Assembly (NCBI GenBank): GCA_963920525.1
Contig: OY986436.1
Location: 9,214,501 to 9,278,500 of the forward strand
Source of the DNA: Dichetophora obliterata
Lineage: Eukaryota > Arthropoda > Insecta > Diptera > Sciomyzidae
DNA: 64,000 nt
Reading direction: 5' to 3'
The notes below the pieces were generated by a model. It was given only the letters and a program-made list of their open reading frames with translations, was not told where the DNA came from and searched no databases. Position 1 is the first letter of the stretch. Every line of letters starts with the position of its first letter. Shown piece after piece: positions 1 to 12,223 of the stretch. The position numbers and the translations under genes are program-made.

Positions 1-59
1 CCTAATCCACTGAAAATGTCCACTGAAATGTTTTATGTTGACGTTGTGGTAATTTTTTT

Positions 60-350
60 GACGGATTCGTAACGGGTTCGTAACGGGTCCGTCAAAACAT
101 AAGAGCGATTCCTCTCAAAAATACGAATTGCTTTTTTAATTTTTTCGGATCCGCCTCGAACTCAGAACGGACTTCAGAAACGAATCCGTAACGGACTTCA
201 GATACGAATCCATTACGGACTTCATATACGAATCCGTTTCAGACTCTTTTGGCGGATTCGTAACGGGTTCGTAACGGGTCCGTCGAAACATAAGAAAGCG
301 TAGTGCATACTGACGGACTCGTAACGGGTTCGTAACGGATCCGTATCCGT
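60..350. repeat. Inverted/tandem GGATTCGTAACGGG repeat cluster
   Basis: A block of about 34 bp built on GACGGATTCGTAACGGG occurs at 60-93, 252-284 and 312-343. Between the first two lie four units of about 24 bp in the opposite sense (ACGGACTTCAGATACGAATC). The cluster can therefore fold on itself and looks like part of a small foldback or MITE. No coding potential is believable; short reading frames across it only reflect the repeat. Confidence 0.7.
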
Positions 351-360
351 TTTTGTGCAC

Positions 361-1596
361 ATTGGGAAAGCACACACACACACAGACAAGTTCTTGCTTA
401 TGCGCTGATGAAATGAGGTGAGTCAAACGATAGACAACTGTGGTGCATGGAAACAAAGGCAGAAAACTGTGAAATGTCTGGAGACAACGATGTCATTATT
501 TTTACCTGCTGGGCCTTATCACTACCTCTTGCTGCGTCGTTGTCTCTCGCTTTCTTTTACTTTCTCTCTCTCTCTATCTCCCTCTATCTTTTTTCTTCTC
601 TCCCTTTTTGCTCGATCAATCTCTTTCTTTCTTTCATTCACAGACTTTTGCAGTACGTCTCTCTTGCACTCTGTCATTTTCCCTGACTACCAAAATTTAT
701 TTTTTTTATTTTGCATACTATCAGGCGCGCTTGTAATGAGAAGCTTCATTTGCACAACTGCTGCTCGAACTTAATCCGTTTTAAATATGGCGAAACTGTA
801 GACAGCTAGCAGGTTTGGTGGAGTGGTGGAGTGGTGGAGCGGTAGTACCCACAGCGACCTGAGACTTGCTGGGTTGTTTCATTGCATTCCATGTCCTGCA
901 GTGCAGTGCTTGTTGTTGTGCTTCGGGTTACTTGCGGTCTTGCACTTCGGTTATTTGCTTTCGAGATGCAGTTGCTGCTCCCTGCTGTTTCTTGTTGTGG
1001 TCGTTCCACAGATTTCAGCATTGCCGGAATGAAGTGGTGCACATCGTATTGCAGTCGTGCTGAACTGCACTGTTTCAAGTAATATTTGCGGTGTTGCCAA
1101 ACTGTTGGAATTTTTTTTTTAAAGCATAAAATATATAAATCAAAACATTTCGCTTTGTACTCGAGGAATTCTGGGAGCAGTCCTGCAACAGGCAGTTAAA
1201 GCATTTAAAAAAACGCCCCATTGCACTTTAATTATATTGAATTACAATGTAATGCGTAAATTTATCTTGCTTTCTAAAATAGAACATTAATTTCCCAATA
1301 CATTAAAGCATGATATGTATATGTAAACAGTTTAGATGTAACCCAAGTCATAAGAAGATTTTTCTTATCAGTTACGACAGAGATAAATAATAAATTTAAA
1401 GTGTTAACCAGGTTATGAGTAAAATTATGTTCCTCCTAATTGATTTTTTTTTTCAATTGACTAACGTTCCATTTACAAAAATTTGTCGGTGATGACGTTA
1501 AAATGCAAAGTAGTGAATTGTATTTTTAAAATTATTAATCTTAATGTTTAAAACAAAACAAAATTTTATATATAAAACTAACTGATATAACCGGTG
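361..1596. other. No gene seen; polypyrimidine and simple-sequence tracts
   Basis: Contains a CT-rich run at about 535-640, a TGGTGGAG triplication at about 818-842 and otherwise AT-rich sequence. Overlapping short frames at 806-1082 on both strands have no recognisable domain. At 1577-1596 the sequence resembles the CTAG end of the Helitrons seen at 4407 and 9829, immediately before the Transib left end. Confidence 0.5.
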
Positions 1597-4135
1597 CACA
1601 ATGGGGTATTTTATGGGCTTTTATGGCTATAATTAAAAAAATTGTTTGAGGTCCCATTTTTTGAAATTTTGGAAATTTTTAAGTTTTTTTAAATATAATT
1701 TTGCGAAAAAAAAAGATATTTGTGAAAAGTTTTTTTAATGGAACCTTCAACTTCGGATAATTGTGGTTCTTACTGCATACAATTTTTTTTGAGTAAATGT
1801 TTAAAAAAATTATATTTTGTTATTTAAAAAATGTATTAAAAAATTAAGTTTTTTGTTATTCAAGTGGCGATAAAGTGTTTTCTTTTGTGCACCGTTATCA
1901 TCGAATTGTGATTTTCTTTAAATATAGACCATACATAATAAGTTTTTAAAATTTTGTTGTGCCATGTTTGCCTCTTATGAATTTATGAAGCTTTTTGTAA
2001 GAGAACTCCAGTCGCTATAATCAAAACAAGCAAATTCAGGCACTCACCAACAAAGTAATGCAATGCAATGTTTTTTTATTTCGTTTTGTTTTGTAATTCT
2101 TCTTAAGCTGTCGATGTTGGTGTGCGGTATAGGGTATACAATTGACTTAAAAAATTAATTATTTTTGTAATGTATTCACTATTTAAATGAAACCCATGTA
2201 ATATTACTACTTTTGAATATTCTGTCCAAATTGATATTGATCTATTATCCTTACAACATGAAATACATATTCTTTTTAATATTAAAAAAAAATAAAAGAC
2301 GAATAAACTTAAAAAAAAAATAAAAATATTTTTAAGGTAGCGTGCATTATTTGTCTTTTATGTGAAACCGTTTGAACCTTGCCGAAAAGTCATTGTTGCA
2401 TATATGTTAGTGTTTTATTTGACAATAGTTTGCTTTGTAGTATGCTAGTGAAGTGTAACTGTATTAAATGGGTATTCGGGTATTTTAATGCAGTTAGATT
2501 TATAAAAACATAAAATTCACTGTCTTTTTTAGGAACTGCTTTAAGCACGTTGTTTATATCTCGACAAAACTTATTTTATATAGTGAAAAGATCTGGGCAT
2601 TCCCAATTTAGCGATAAATTTAAATATTTGAGACACGAAATGATGCGTTGAATTCGTCCTGCGGAGGGATGTATGAATGATTTTGATGAAATAATGAATC
2701 AGTTTATTTCCACATTTAAGATGCTGTGGACAAGGGCACATAGAACTGAAGAAAGATTTCTTAATTCAAATTGCGATTGGTTGGCTTTATTAATAGCATT
2801 CTACATTTATAATTCTAAGAAACGCGTGCGAAAAGAACTATCCTTTGAAGATTTCTGTGAGAGAGCTAAAAAAGCGAAATGTAGAGAGTTAAGAGATTCA
2901 ACTTTATTATCAGCTTGAGCCTACGACACAAAAATGAGTTTGCGTGCTGAAGGTCACATTGAAGCATCAAAATTGTTACATGAATTGACAACTTCACCTG
3001 AAAGGGCAATTAAATATAGGAAATCGTATGAAAAATATATAAAAATCCTACTAAAATTAGTAAAGAAGATGCTCTAGCTATGCTTGTAGAAGCAAAATTA
3101 ACCCGTCATCAGTACAACATTATTAGAGGAGCTGCACCCGAAAAGTTTGCCAGCTATAGCGTTGTGCACAGCGCAAAAATAGATTGTTATCCTTCCTAAG
3201 AATTTATAACAATTTCTGAAACGTTTTGCGAAGTAAAGTTGCAAGCTTTGCTAAATTTAACAATCCAGCATTTGCTTATATTGCAAAAGCCAGTTATAGA
3301 TTCTTTGAGGATAATGAATTATCTAATTTTTGTTTATTTTCGAAGTGGGGTTTTGACGGAAGTTCGGGCAACAGCATCTACAAGCAAGCTTTCCACGGTC
3401 CGGATGCAAATGATACATCGATATTTATAACCTACATGGTTCCAATCAAATTAGTTTGTGGATCTAAAGTTATTTCGCAAAATCCCCGACCTTCTTCAAC
3501 AAGATTTTGTCGCCCACTTCGCATGGAGTTTGTTAAAGAAACAGCAGATGTGTCAGAAAAAGAAAAAATAGAGTAGCAGCACAAATAAGTGGCCTCAGCA
3601 AATCTGCTGCCCAACGTGGAGAAATATTAATCAAGGTAAGCCAAAACCTTATGTTAACCATGGTAGAGGTATGTAAGTAAAAGTAAGGTATGAAACGCAC
3701 TCACTGAAACAACATCTACACAGAGGTGCTATTTATGTGAATGTACTATTAAAGAATTCAATTCAATTGATTTAATGATTCAAAAAAATGTATAAGACGA
3801 AAGCCTTCAATTTGGTTTATCAACAGTACATGGTTAGTTACGATTAAACCCGAAGTTAAAGGTTTGAATAAAAAACCTTCCACAAATATTTTCTTTTTTA
3901 ATAAAATTATATTTTAAAAAACTTAAAAATTTCCACAATTTCACTGCGCCCGAACTAAAGCAAACAATGTTGATTTTTAACCGCGATAACTTTTCAACCA
4001 GTAATGTCAGGTGAATAGTTTTTAATGTTAGTGACGCAGAATTTTATTATCTTTAAACTGGTATACAAAAAAATTGGTACCTCAAACAATTTTTTTTAAT
4101 TATAGCCATAAAAGCCCATGAAATACTCCATTATG
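1597..4135 (+). mobile_element. Transib DNA transposon (copy 1), defective
   Basis: The two ends are inverted copies of each other over about 60 bp. The left starts CACAATGGGGTATTTTATGG; the right, read inward, starts CATAATGGAGTATTTCATGG. Transib ends are known to begin with a CACWATG heptamer like the RAG recombination signal. Flanking pentamers are CGGTG (left) and CGTCG (right), an imperfect match in the GC-rich 5-bp class expected for Transib. The interior carries Transib-type transposase fragments, so end type and coding content agree. Length 2539 bp; the reading frame is broken many times. Confidence 0.8.
2641..3650 (+). pseudogene. Transib transposase remnant (copy 1)
   Basis: Broken frames share the order of a Transib (RAG1-related DDE) transposase. 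An N-terminal piece at 2673-2918 is followed, after a stop, by AYDTKMSLRAEGHIEASKLL and the stretch ending SPERAIKYRKSYEKY. Next comes an ALVEAKLTRHQYNIIRGAAP-like part (about 3070-3150) and then KWGFDGSSGNS at about 3346-3378, where Asp (about 3355) fits the first catalytic residue. The second Asp motif (TMIDG) and the LSEEA glutamate motif were not found, so the C-terminal half is deleted. It cannot encode an active enzyme. Family assignment rests on these motifs by eye. Confidence 0.72.
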
Positions 4136-4139
4136 CGTC

Positions 4140-4345
4140 GCCTTTTCTACCTCCATCTAATTTGAAGAAGCGGCCAGTAGATAAAGTACGTTATGACCAG
4201 ATTGGTTATTGGTGCAAATTTTTGGATCGTTCCGACAAAAAAACTTGCAAAATGCACGATTGAAAATCTAAAACTCAGTCCTTTTGTAAAAATGCAAACT
4301 CAATCTATGTAACTCAAATATCGGTCGAAATGTTATTTTCATATG
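4140..4345 (+). pseudogene. piggyBac-type transposase C-terminal Cys-rich relic
   Basis: One frame reads RPVDKVRYDQIGYWCKFLDR, then KKTCKMHD, a stop, and KSKTQSFCKNANSIYVT. The order (RYD.IG, then a Cys-rich tail with spaced C and SFC) resembles the cysteine-rich C-terminal domain of piggyBac transposases. It abuts the right end of the Transib copy and has no visible ends of its own. Short and degenerate, so the call is tentative. Confidence 0.45.
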
Positions 4346-4406
4346 TTTTTATTTTTATGTAAACATGCATTTGCAGTGAGAAATGATTATTGTATTTTAT
4401 TTCCAA

Positions 4407-4871
4407 CTAGCTGATATAGCCGGTATTACTCGGGGGAAAAACGTAAAATTTTGATATTTAGGTTTTATTCGTTCAGAAGATAACGATTTTTAGCCAGAAA
4501 AAATAAGCTTTTGACGTAAGGCGTATGGAAATATGCAAAATGGTTTTTGCCATTCTAAGGAAACGGCGTTATTAAAAAAATACGTTGTACTAAAAACTTG
4601 TGCAATCTTGAAGATATGTGAATTTTTTTTGTGTCAAAATTACAGAATTTTTTTAAAATTAATTAAACGAAGCTTTTCGCTAAAAAAAAAATGCTAGTTG
4701 GTTGATTTTCCTTACTTGTAAAAGGGTGGAAGAGGCGTGGTCAAAACTAATTATGCCAAAGCATAACCTAAGATTCAAGTAATATGTGAGCCAAATTTGA
4801 GTTAAATCCGTCCAGCCGTTAAGATTTGTATTCTGGTCAAACAAAGAGAAAATGATTTTTATAAATGTAGA
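4407..4871 (-). mobile_element. Non-autonomous Helitron, copy 1
   Basis: Read on the minus strand, the element begins TCTACATTTAT at 4871 and ends CTAG at 4407. It has the A|TC...CTAG|T context expected of Helitrons. The CTAG end is followed inward by GATATAGCCGGTATTACTCG, shared with the copy at 9829. The other end shares the motif CCG-T-AGCCGTT-AGATTTGTAT and an AAACAAA tract. 465 bp, no coding sequence. Confidence 0.65.
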
Positions 4872-5063
4872 TAATTAAATTTCATATAATATTTTTTCGT
4901 GAATTTTTCCAGTATTTTAAAAGCTATTTTGCTATTTCGGGCAAAGAAAAATCCAAAAAAAAGTAGACACTGCTGTCATTGTCATTTCACTGTTGTCATT
5001 TAATTTTATAGCAAATTCTATTAGGAAATTATTTTAGTGCATTTCAACTTGAATAAATGCACT

Positions 5064-5165
5064 TTCGATAGCTTAGTCGGCTCAACCATCAGTTTTGAAG
5101 CCATGGGATCGATTCCCACAATGAGCGGAACAAATGATTTTTTTAATTTTTTTTTTATTTTTTTT
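5064..5165 (+). repeat. tRNA-like SINE head
   Basis: TAGCTTAGTCGG (about 5069-5080) fits a pol III A box, and GGATCGATTCCC (about 5106-5117) fits a B box at tRNA spacing. It is followed by a T/A-rich tail. The cloverleaf is imperfect and it ends in a T-rich tract, so this looks like a tRNA-derived SINE head rather than a functional tRNA gene. Confidence 0.45.
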
Positions 5166-5379
5166 TTATTTTAAGGAAAATGCAACAAAACCAACTTAAC
5201 CAAAAAATAATGAAGAGAAAAATCTCTTTCAGTTGCAAAAGTTACGGTTTTAAAATTAAAAATGAAGAAATTTTTATTCGTTTAAAAAATTTGATTTTGA
5301 TTATTAAATGCCATAAAAAAGTTAGTTTTTGCAATAAAATATATTGAATTAAATTTAGCATGTGTGGGAGTGCCAGTTT

Positions 5380-6210
5380 TCCAGTAGACATGTGGGTTTT
5401 CCGTAATAACTCCCAAACCATACATCCTACAAGGACGATTTATACATCAAATTGATTCTAATACATATATACTGCATATTCAGACTCATTTTTAAGAATC
5501 TTAGTTAAAATTTTTTACAAGAATCGTAGTTTTTGACGTCGTTTTTTGCGATTTTTTTGGTTTTTTAGCCATAACTTCTAAACCATACATCATAAAAGGA
5601 CGGTTTATGCATCAAAATGTTCCTTAAGCTACTGCCCAAAAGACTGTATCCTTGGAAGAATTTTAGAAATTAGATTTCATGTTAAATTCATATGTCCTTT
5701 TTTGACAATTTTTATTTTTTTATTTTTTTTCTAAAATCCAAACTACATATCAGATAAGGACGATTCATGCATTAAAATGAGCGCCAGGTCTTCGTCCTTA
5801 AGTTGGATTACTTCTTTGTCGAAATGCATTTTGCTCTATCTCTTGTAGCTTAGGAGTTGAAAAACACTTTTTGGAGTGGTAGCTGGCCAAAAACATGTGG
5901 TTTTTCCGTCATTACTCCCAAACCATACATCCTAAAAGGACGATTTATGCACCAAATTGTTTCTAATACACATATACACAAGACTGCATATAAAAAATTT
6001 TTTTTAAAAGAATCTTAGTTAAAATTTTTTACAAGAATCATAGTTTTTGACGTCGTTTTTTGCGATTTTTTTGGTTTTTTTGCCATAACTTCTAAACCAT
6101 ACATCATAAGAGGACAATTTATGCATCAAAATGTTCCTTAGACTACTGCCCATAAGACTGTATCCTTGAAAGAATTTTAAAAATTAGATTTCATGTTAAA
6201 TTCATAGTGG
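5380..6210. repeat. About 170-bp tandem repeat, five degenerate units
   Basis: Units share an AAACCATACAT core followed by AAGGACGATTTATGCAT. Cores start at about 5415, 5580, 5740, 5920 and 6094. Units 1 and 2 match units 4 and 5 far better than they match each other, giving a higher-order period of about 508 bp. Confidence 0.75.
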
Positions 6211-6219
6211 TAGCTTGTA

Positions 6220-6790
6220 AAGGAGGAGCCACACCCCCTTGTTCAATGACTGTCTCAGTTTTCTAGTAGAAGGATATCACCCAAGAGTAATTCTATCCTG
6301 AATTTCGTTGTACTACGGCATTTATTTCCAAAACTATCTGATATCAAAAATTTAAAGTGTATGGGCGGAGCCACACCCAATTTTCCAAAGCCCATCCCAG
6401 TTTTCCAGTAGAAGGATATCACCGAGTGGCAACTCTATACGGCATTTAGTTCCAAAGCTATTCCATATCATAAATTTTAATTGTATGGGCGGTGCCACAC
6501 CCCTTTGGCCTGTACTTGCCTAATTTTGCCAGTCGAAAGACATGACTAAATAGTACGTTCTAAGCAAGTTTCATTAATGTGTAACTATAGCTTGAAAGTT
6601 ATGCTGAAAATTTTGGGCTGCTGAAAAAGTGCCACGCCCTACGTCCAACGCCCATAAAATGTTACCAGTAGAACGGCAAGTGGAAATTAAGGTCGAATAC
6701 CGATTTCCGTTGCTGTGCGACCTATAATTCCAGGTAGATATAAAAGATTTGATTTTTATGGGAGGTGCCACGCCCCTGAGTTTTTCCGAT
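6220..6790. repeat. GGGCGGTGCCACACCC-type repeat, five units
   Basis: The GC-rich motif (A)TGGGCGGAGCCACACCC or a close variant recurs at about 6221, 6361, 6485, 6629 and 6758, spaced 125-145 bp. Between copies the text follows a shared pattern (CCAGTAGAAGGATATCAC and similar). The block runs directly on from the 170-bp array, so the two may belong to one transposon, perhaps Helitron-related. Confidence 0.6.
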
Positions 6791-6912
6791 ATTTTAATAG
6801 TTATTCTGCTATTCGGGATGAACACAAATGCAACAAATAAAAGAACATTAAAATCGGCCCAGCCGTTCTTTAGTTATAAATGGTGTAACAAACTCGACTT
6901 TGTTTTAGATAG

Positions 6913-7308
6913 ATTTTTTTTTTTTTAAAAAAAGATCACAGAACCAAGGCATGCGCCTTATACAAACAAGGTTTGGTCTTTGACCTGAAAGGAAAAGCAT
7001 AGAATTATTTGGAGGAATTGATGGAACCATACGTGAATTATTGATTAGGTGAAACCACCGTGAAAGATAATTGGAATTACTTTTAACCGAGACTAATGTT
7101 ATGCCTTAACCTCGGCAAGCCCTTAGTTGTTTCTGTCCTTTAATTTCACATTTTCCACAATTTATTTGTGGATTTTAAGTTTTTCCATAATTCTTAAATG
7201 TAGGAAAAGAACAAAGAAAGTGAAAAGAACCATGTCCGAGCCCGGATTCGAACCAGGGACCTCTGGGTTCATAGTCTGGCGCACTCTCCACTAGACTACA
7301 AAGGCCGA
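6913..7308 (-). mobile_element. tRNA-derived SINE, family A, copy 1
   Basis: Minus-strand SINE. The tRNA-like head at about 7235-7308 carries GTAGTCTAGTGGAGAGTG (A box) and GGTTCGAATCC (B box). The body follows, and an oligo(A) tail appears as poly-T at 6913-6926. Near-identical copies lie at 41096-41488 and 60493-60890. Confidence 0.8.
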
Positions 7309-8740
7309 AAAATATAAATGTAAAATAAAGCATAATTTTGACGTAGAATTACATCATTCTCCGAGGTTATTAGGGTGGTTGATTGCGATCAGAAATCAGT
7401 TTTTGTGTCACACTTTGAGCCTTTGGTTTGCTTGAAGTACTGAACGTAGAATGTTGATGTAAGTACTTGTTGGTCTGATTGATCCTCACTGGGAGAAAAA
7501 TTCATGTTTGAACTCTCTTAATTATATTAATTTGACATAATTACATGAATAATTTTTTAACAAAAACATTAAAAATATAAATCCTAAGCTAACAGTACTG
7601 CTGCAATAACTTTTTTCAAGTACAGTGATTGAACTGTTAGACAACGGTTCGAAAGTCAAAACTTTGAATTTGGAATAGTTTATTTTATTCCATTAAGCAA
7701 ATTTATTGCACTAAGATTTTCTATATTTTTCAAGATAGGAGCATGTTATTGGTGTCAAACAAACCAACAATTTTTTAAAAAAATCATTCTTAGAAAAATT
7801 TTAAAAGTAAGTATACATTAGCGTGGATAAAAAATTTAGCATACATATACAAAAAACAAAAAAATTCATATTGTAGGGTGCTTATTGCAAGGTTAAATAA
7901 ATGAAATAGTCCAGGTGGTGTTTGTATCCCTTTTAATAACCAAGAAATGGTGTTTCAAACGTATATTCAATTTTCAACCCACTCAGTGTTTTTAGTTTAA
8001 AATTATTTACAAAATAGCCGTTTTTTAAGATAATCCTTTAAAACTACCCTATGTTAAAATATGTTAAAATACCCTATCCTTGTTAAAAACTACCCTATGT
8101 CCCGACCAGAGACGTAAGTGTACCTACATGCCAAGCTTGAAGAAAATCCATCCCGTAGTTTTACTTTACTTTAGAAATACATTTTTGGAATTCACATCGG
8201 TCAAAATGCTCAGCGCAAAAAGAATTTCGAAAATATATTAAATGAACAGATTTTTTTGGAACCAAGTTCTTTTTTGCAGGTATTGTGATTTGGTAGAAAC
8301 CGTCACGTAACAGTGAGATTGCTGAGTGAGAAAATTCCTCTCAAATTTATATTAATTAGACTCCATGCAATGATTGTACACATGTAAATTTTAAGATTTA
8401 CTACTTATTTTCTTAAGGGGAGGTTCTAGTAGAAATCGACGGAAAATGGTTGTTTTTGTTTTTTGCTTTATTTTTTAGTCTTAGGATCCTGAAAATATGT
8501 AGTCAAAAGGATATTTCCCTATCTATTTTATTTTATGAGTCATAGCGTATTAGACGAGAAAGTGCGTTGTCCGAAAAACACGTATAAATGTTTTTCTTGA
8601 AACACCTTCTTTTACGCGCTGTACACGATTCCACTTCAACGACTTGACCGATTTCAATGTTTGACAGCTCAAATTCAAGATTATTCAATTTTCTTTACGA
8701 AGGGTTTTTTCCAAAAAATTTATTATCGTTATTTTTTAAC
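7309..8740. other. No gene or assignable element seen
   Basis: AT-rich. A short local repeat of CTACCCTATGTTAAAAT and variants lies at about 8040-8100. I found no terminal inverted repeats or convincing reading frames. Confidence 0.5.
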
Positions 8741-9828
8741 GTTAAAACTAGTGTCCGACCGAATATTCGGTTTCGGTTACGTTTACAGTCAGTTTCGGCC
8801 ATTTTTGGCAGTTTCGGCTAGTTTCGGTTATTCGGCCATATTGAGGCCGAAAATTTGGTAAAAATTTCGGAACTTTTCAAGAATAGCGACAACTATAATT
8901 TAGAATTTTTTTTTTCAGATTATATGGATTTTGGCCTCCTTACCCCAAATCAGAAAAAATTGCAGGCCGCTCGCAATTCGTTTAGAAGGTTTAGGCCTCC
9001 AAAGTTGGAAAATTAGCCTACAAATCTTGCTCTTTTTCTAAATTTTTCAACAAAACTACACTCTATGGGTATCATAAGAAAGGTAATTTAAGTACACTCA
9101 AGCAAATATTCTTGGTAAAATTGATACATAACTTTTGATAACCCCTAACAAAACCAAATTTTCCAATCAATTCAATTTGATCAATAATGCATTATTTTTC
9201 ATCAGTTCAATAGAAACTTTATCCATTTGATTAAAAACAGCAACAAATTCAATGCGTTATTTTGAAGAAATTGTTTTACTAGCTTGAAATATTAGTTTGT
9301 TAACTTGATTTAAGCTTGTTCACGCTGACAAACTAGTCAATCAATCGGAATAAAATTTCATCATTTTAATAAATAATTTTAACAAACTTAAGTAGTTGAC
9401 TTGATAAATAGATTTGTTATACTGAAGAAATAATTAATGTCATTGTTAATCAATTGAGTCAAGTGGACAAAATTTCCATTTTATAAAGATAAAATGGATT
9501 ATCAATTTAAAAAAACCTTTAATCATGACAATATAAAGAAATACTCGGTGGCGTTATTTGCGTTTTTATATCAAGTACAAAATAAAGTTTAGTAGATAAA
9601 ATTCGAGAAAGCTCAAAAGTCCAGTGCAATTTTTTAAGTGTGTGGAAGCTTAATACCCTTTTATATTTACTAACCCTAAATGTGATCTTGTGAAATAAAT
9701 TTTTCTTGATTTCAAGTGCACCAATTTTGCCATAATGTACTGCCGGTGACTACAAATTGAGTTCTTTTCCAATGAATTCGGCAGGAGTTTTGGTTGTTTA
9801 TTTATTTTTATTACATTACTAGCTGATA

Positions 9829-12074
9829 TACCCGGTGTTACTCGAGAGTAATTTATATAAACATTTAACATACACTTCTCGATTAAATGTTTTTTAAAAT
9901 CGGGAATAATGAAAAACATGTTGAATTTTATTTGAATTTTATTTTATTTAATTTTATTTATCTACCGTTAGAAAGGTAATTGAACGAACATTAATCCAAA
10001 AAAATTGTTGGTGGTTCCATCTCTTGCGGTGAGCAAATTGAATTCAAAGAAAGGTTACGAAAAACATATTTTAAAAATTAAAAAGAATTTTTATATTTAC
10101 TTAATCTTAAAGCAAGCACAATTACCCTTTCAACAAAATAAAAATATGGGGGGACTCAATGCGTCCTTGAGATATGGACATTTCAACGTCTAAACAAAGA
10201 TTTATATTAAAAAACATATTAAACTTTTAAACAAAAAAATTTTAATGAAATATATTAAAAACAGCGGAGTTATTGGCATTTAAAGTAAAAACCTTAATTT
10301 TCATATAATTTTTTTCTCATTATTATCAATGTTTTATGAAAATTCGTTGTGCTAAAAATGATTGTACCTACTAAAATTTCTATTAGCTGCGTTTTTTCAT
10401 TGGAGATCAGGATCATATAATCGCATTTGAAAGCAAAGCAAAAACAACAAAAAGTCCAGCAAGTGAGCTGGACATTTAAATTGATCTAATTCTATGTTTT
10501 TAAGTGTTTATGACGCTAGATGACGCTGCGACTGAAAAACTGGCAGTACTGCATTATTTTACTTTTTAAAAGTTTGGTAGCAGTAGCACTTTCGCAAAAT
10601 ATTTCGCAAAACTTATCTGCAAGCTGCATAAGAACATCAGATATTCTTCTGTTAACAGAAAATAGCGCCACCTGTCTGTAATCCCAAACGTGTGGGGTTA
10701 AATTTTAAGAAACTTTTGAAAAAAAAATTTTCAGCTTTTCACCGCAAGGTGTATGTATAGTTTGTACCCACACATTTTACAAATGGAATTTAACGCACAG
10801 ATCAAAACTAATGAAATAATTGTGCTGACCAGACGCGCATATGTTTTATTATATCGCCATATAGCTGAAACTGATTACATAAAAATATTAACTTTTACAG
10901 CATTCTTATTCACAGTCATCTTTTCGATAAAATTGTAATATATATACAACATTTAAAGTACCATTGATAAAGAACTAAGTGACAACGTTAACACAATAGT
11001 GAGAAAAAATAGAGCCATCACAAAAACACAAATTTAGCAGGAGGGTGGCGAGGGGGCGGGGGGTGGAGAAGGCAAAAATAAGTAAATTACTATAAGGAAG
11101 GTTTTATACAATCCAAAATGATCGTTATTTCTCTAAACACACAACTGCATTCTTAGAGATAAATGGGGACGTTCAAACTATATAGAGAATTTTAACACAA
11201 AACTAAGTTTTATTAATAGTCTGGTATGAAAAAATAGATTTTTAGCCATAACTTTTAATTGGAAAGAGATATTAGGGTAATTTTTTCACATACATTATTT
11301 TTGAGACTTATTTTTTTTGTAAAAAATATAAAAACAACATTTTGGAAAAAATAAATTTCGCGAAATAAATCAGAGGGGGTACCCTTGCGTATTGATGACA
11401 AAAACAGTAAAATAATTTTTGCGCTTAGCTGGAAGAATTTTTGTAAATAAATGCTATGTCATATGAAAGGTAGGCAGATGTGAAATTTTTTAATTGATTT
11501 CATTTTTATAACAACAACAATTTTTGAGTCATTTTTTGAGTAAAAAGTCAATATTTTGGACCTTTTTTGACATAATTATAAAACATATATACACTGACTT
11601 AACGGTACAGTTCAATCTATTTTTTGTAAAGTGATTTTATTGAGCTTTTGAACAAAAAAAATTTGAATAAAATATATTAATGGACAGCGGAGATATTCAT
11701 TTCGAAAGATCAAACTTTGATTTTCATGTCATTTTTTTCTCATTCTTAGGCAACGATGATTTATGAAAAAGTCGTTGTACTGAAAAGTTCTCCAATTTTA
11801 AAGATATGTCAGTGTTTTTGATGTCAGAATAACAAAAAAATTTTAAAATTAAATACACAAAAATTTCCGATCATAAAAACTTTTATAATAACAAAATTAC
11901 CGTTAGTTGAAAAATTTTAGAGGGGGCGTGGCAAGAACTAAGTATGTAACATTTTAAGTTGGGATATATTTAATATGTATACCTAGTTTGAGCAAAATCC
12001 GTTGAGCCGTTTAGATTTGTATAAAGGCCAAACAAACAAACAAACAAACAGAAAATGAGTTTTATTACTATAGA
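9829..12074 (-). mobile_element. Helitron, copy 2 (non-autonomous)
   Basis: On the minus strand it starts TCTATAGTAATAAAACTC (12074 inward) and ends CTAG (9829-9832), preceded by A and followed by T, the canonical Helitron insertion pattern. A hairpin TTACTC-GA-GAGTAA lies just inside the CTAG end. The 5' side has (CAAA)n and the sub-motif GGGGGCGTGGC shared with copy 1. A block at about 10200-10380 resembles one at about 11640-11800, suggesting internal duplication. No Rep/helicase coding seen. Confidence 0.7.
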
Positions 12075-12080
12075 TTATTT

Positions 12081-12223
12081 ATATCCGTGCTATTCGTTAT
12101 TAGTGCTATTCACACTATAACAATTCACAATGTAAACAGCAATGTTAACAATACTGCTGTTAACATATTTATAATAATTATTGTAAATATGTTAACAGCG
12201 CTAATAACGAATAGCATGGATAT
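12081..12223. repeat. 143-bp hairpin MITE
   Basis: The first 23 bp (12081-12103) and last 23 bp (12201-12223) are inverted copies with one mismatch (core GCTATTCGTTATTAG). A second inner palindrome around CTGTTAACATATTTA (about 12163-12198) adds to the fold. It lies just outside the Helitron end and inside the TA-flanked element. Confidence 0.65.

Noticed and set aside
418..774. 118-codon plus frame
   Set aside because: Runs through a CT-rich simple-sequence tract with no domain.
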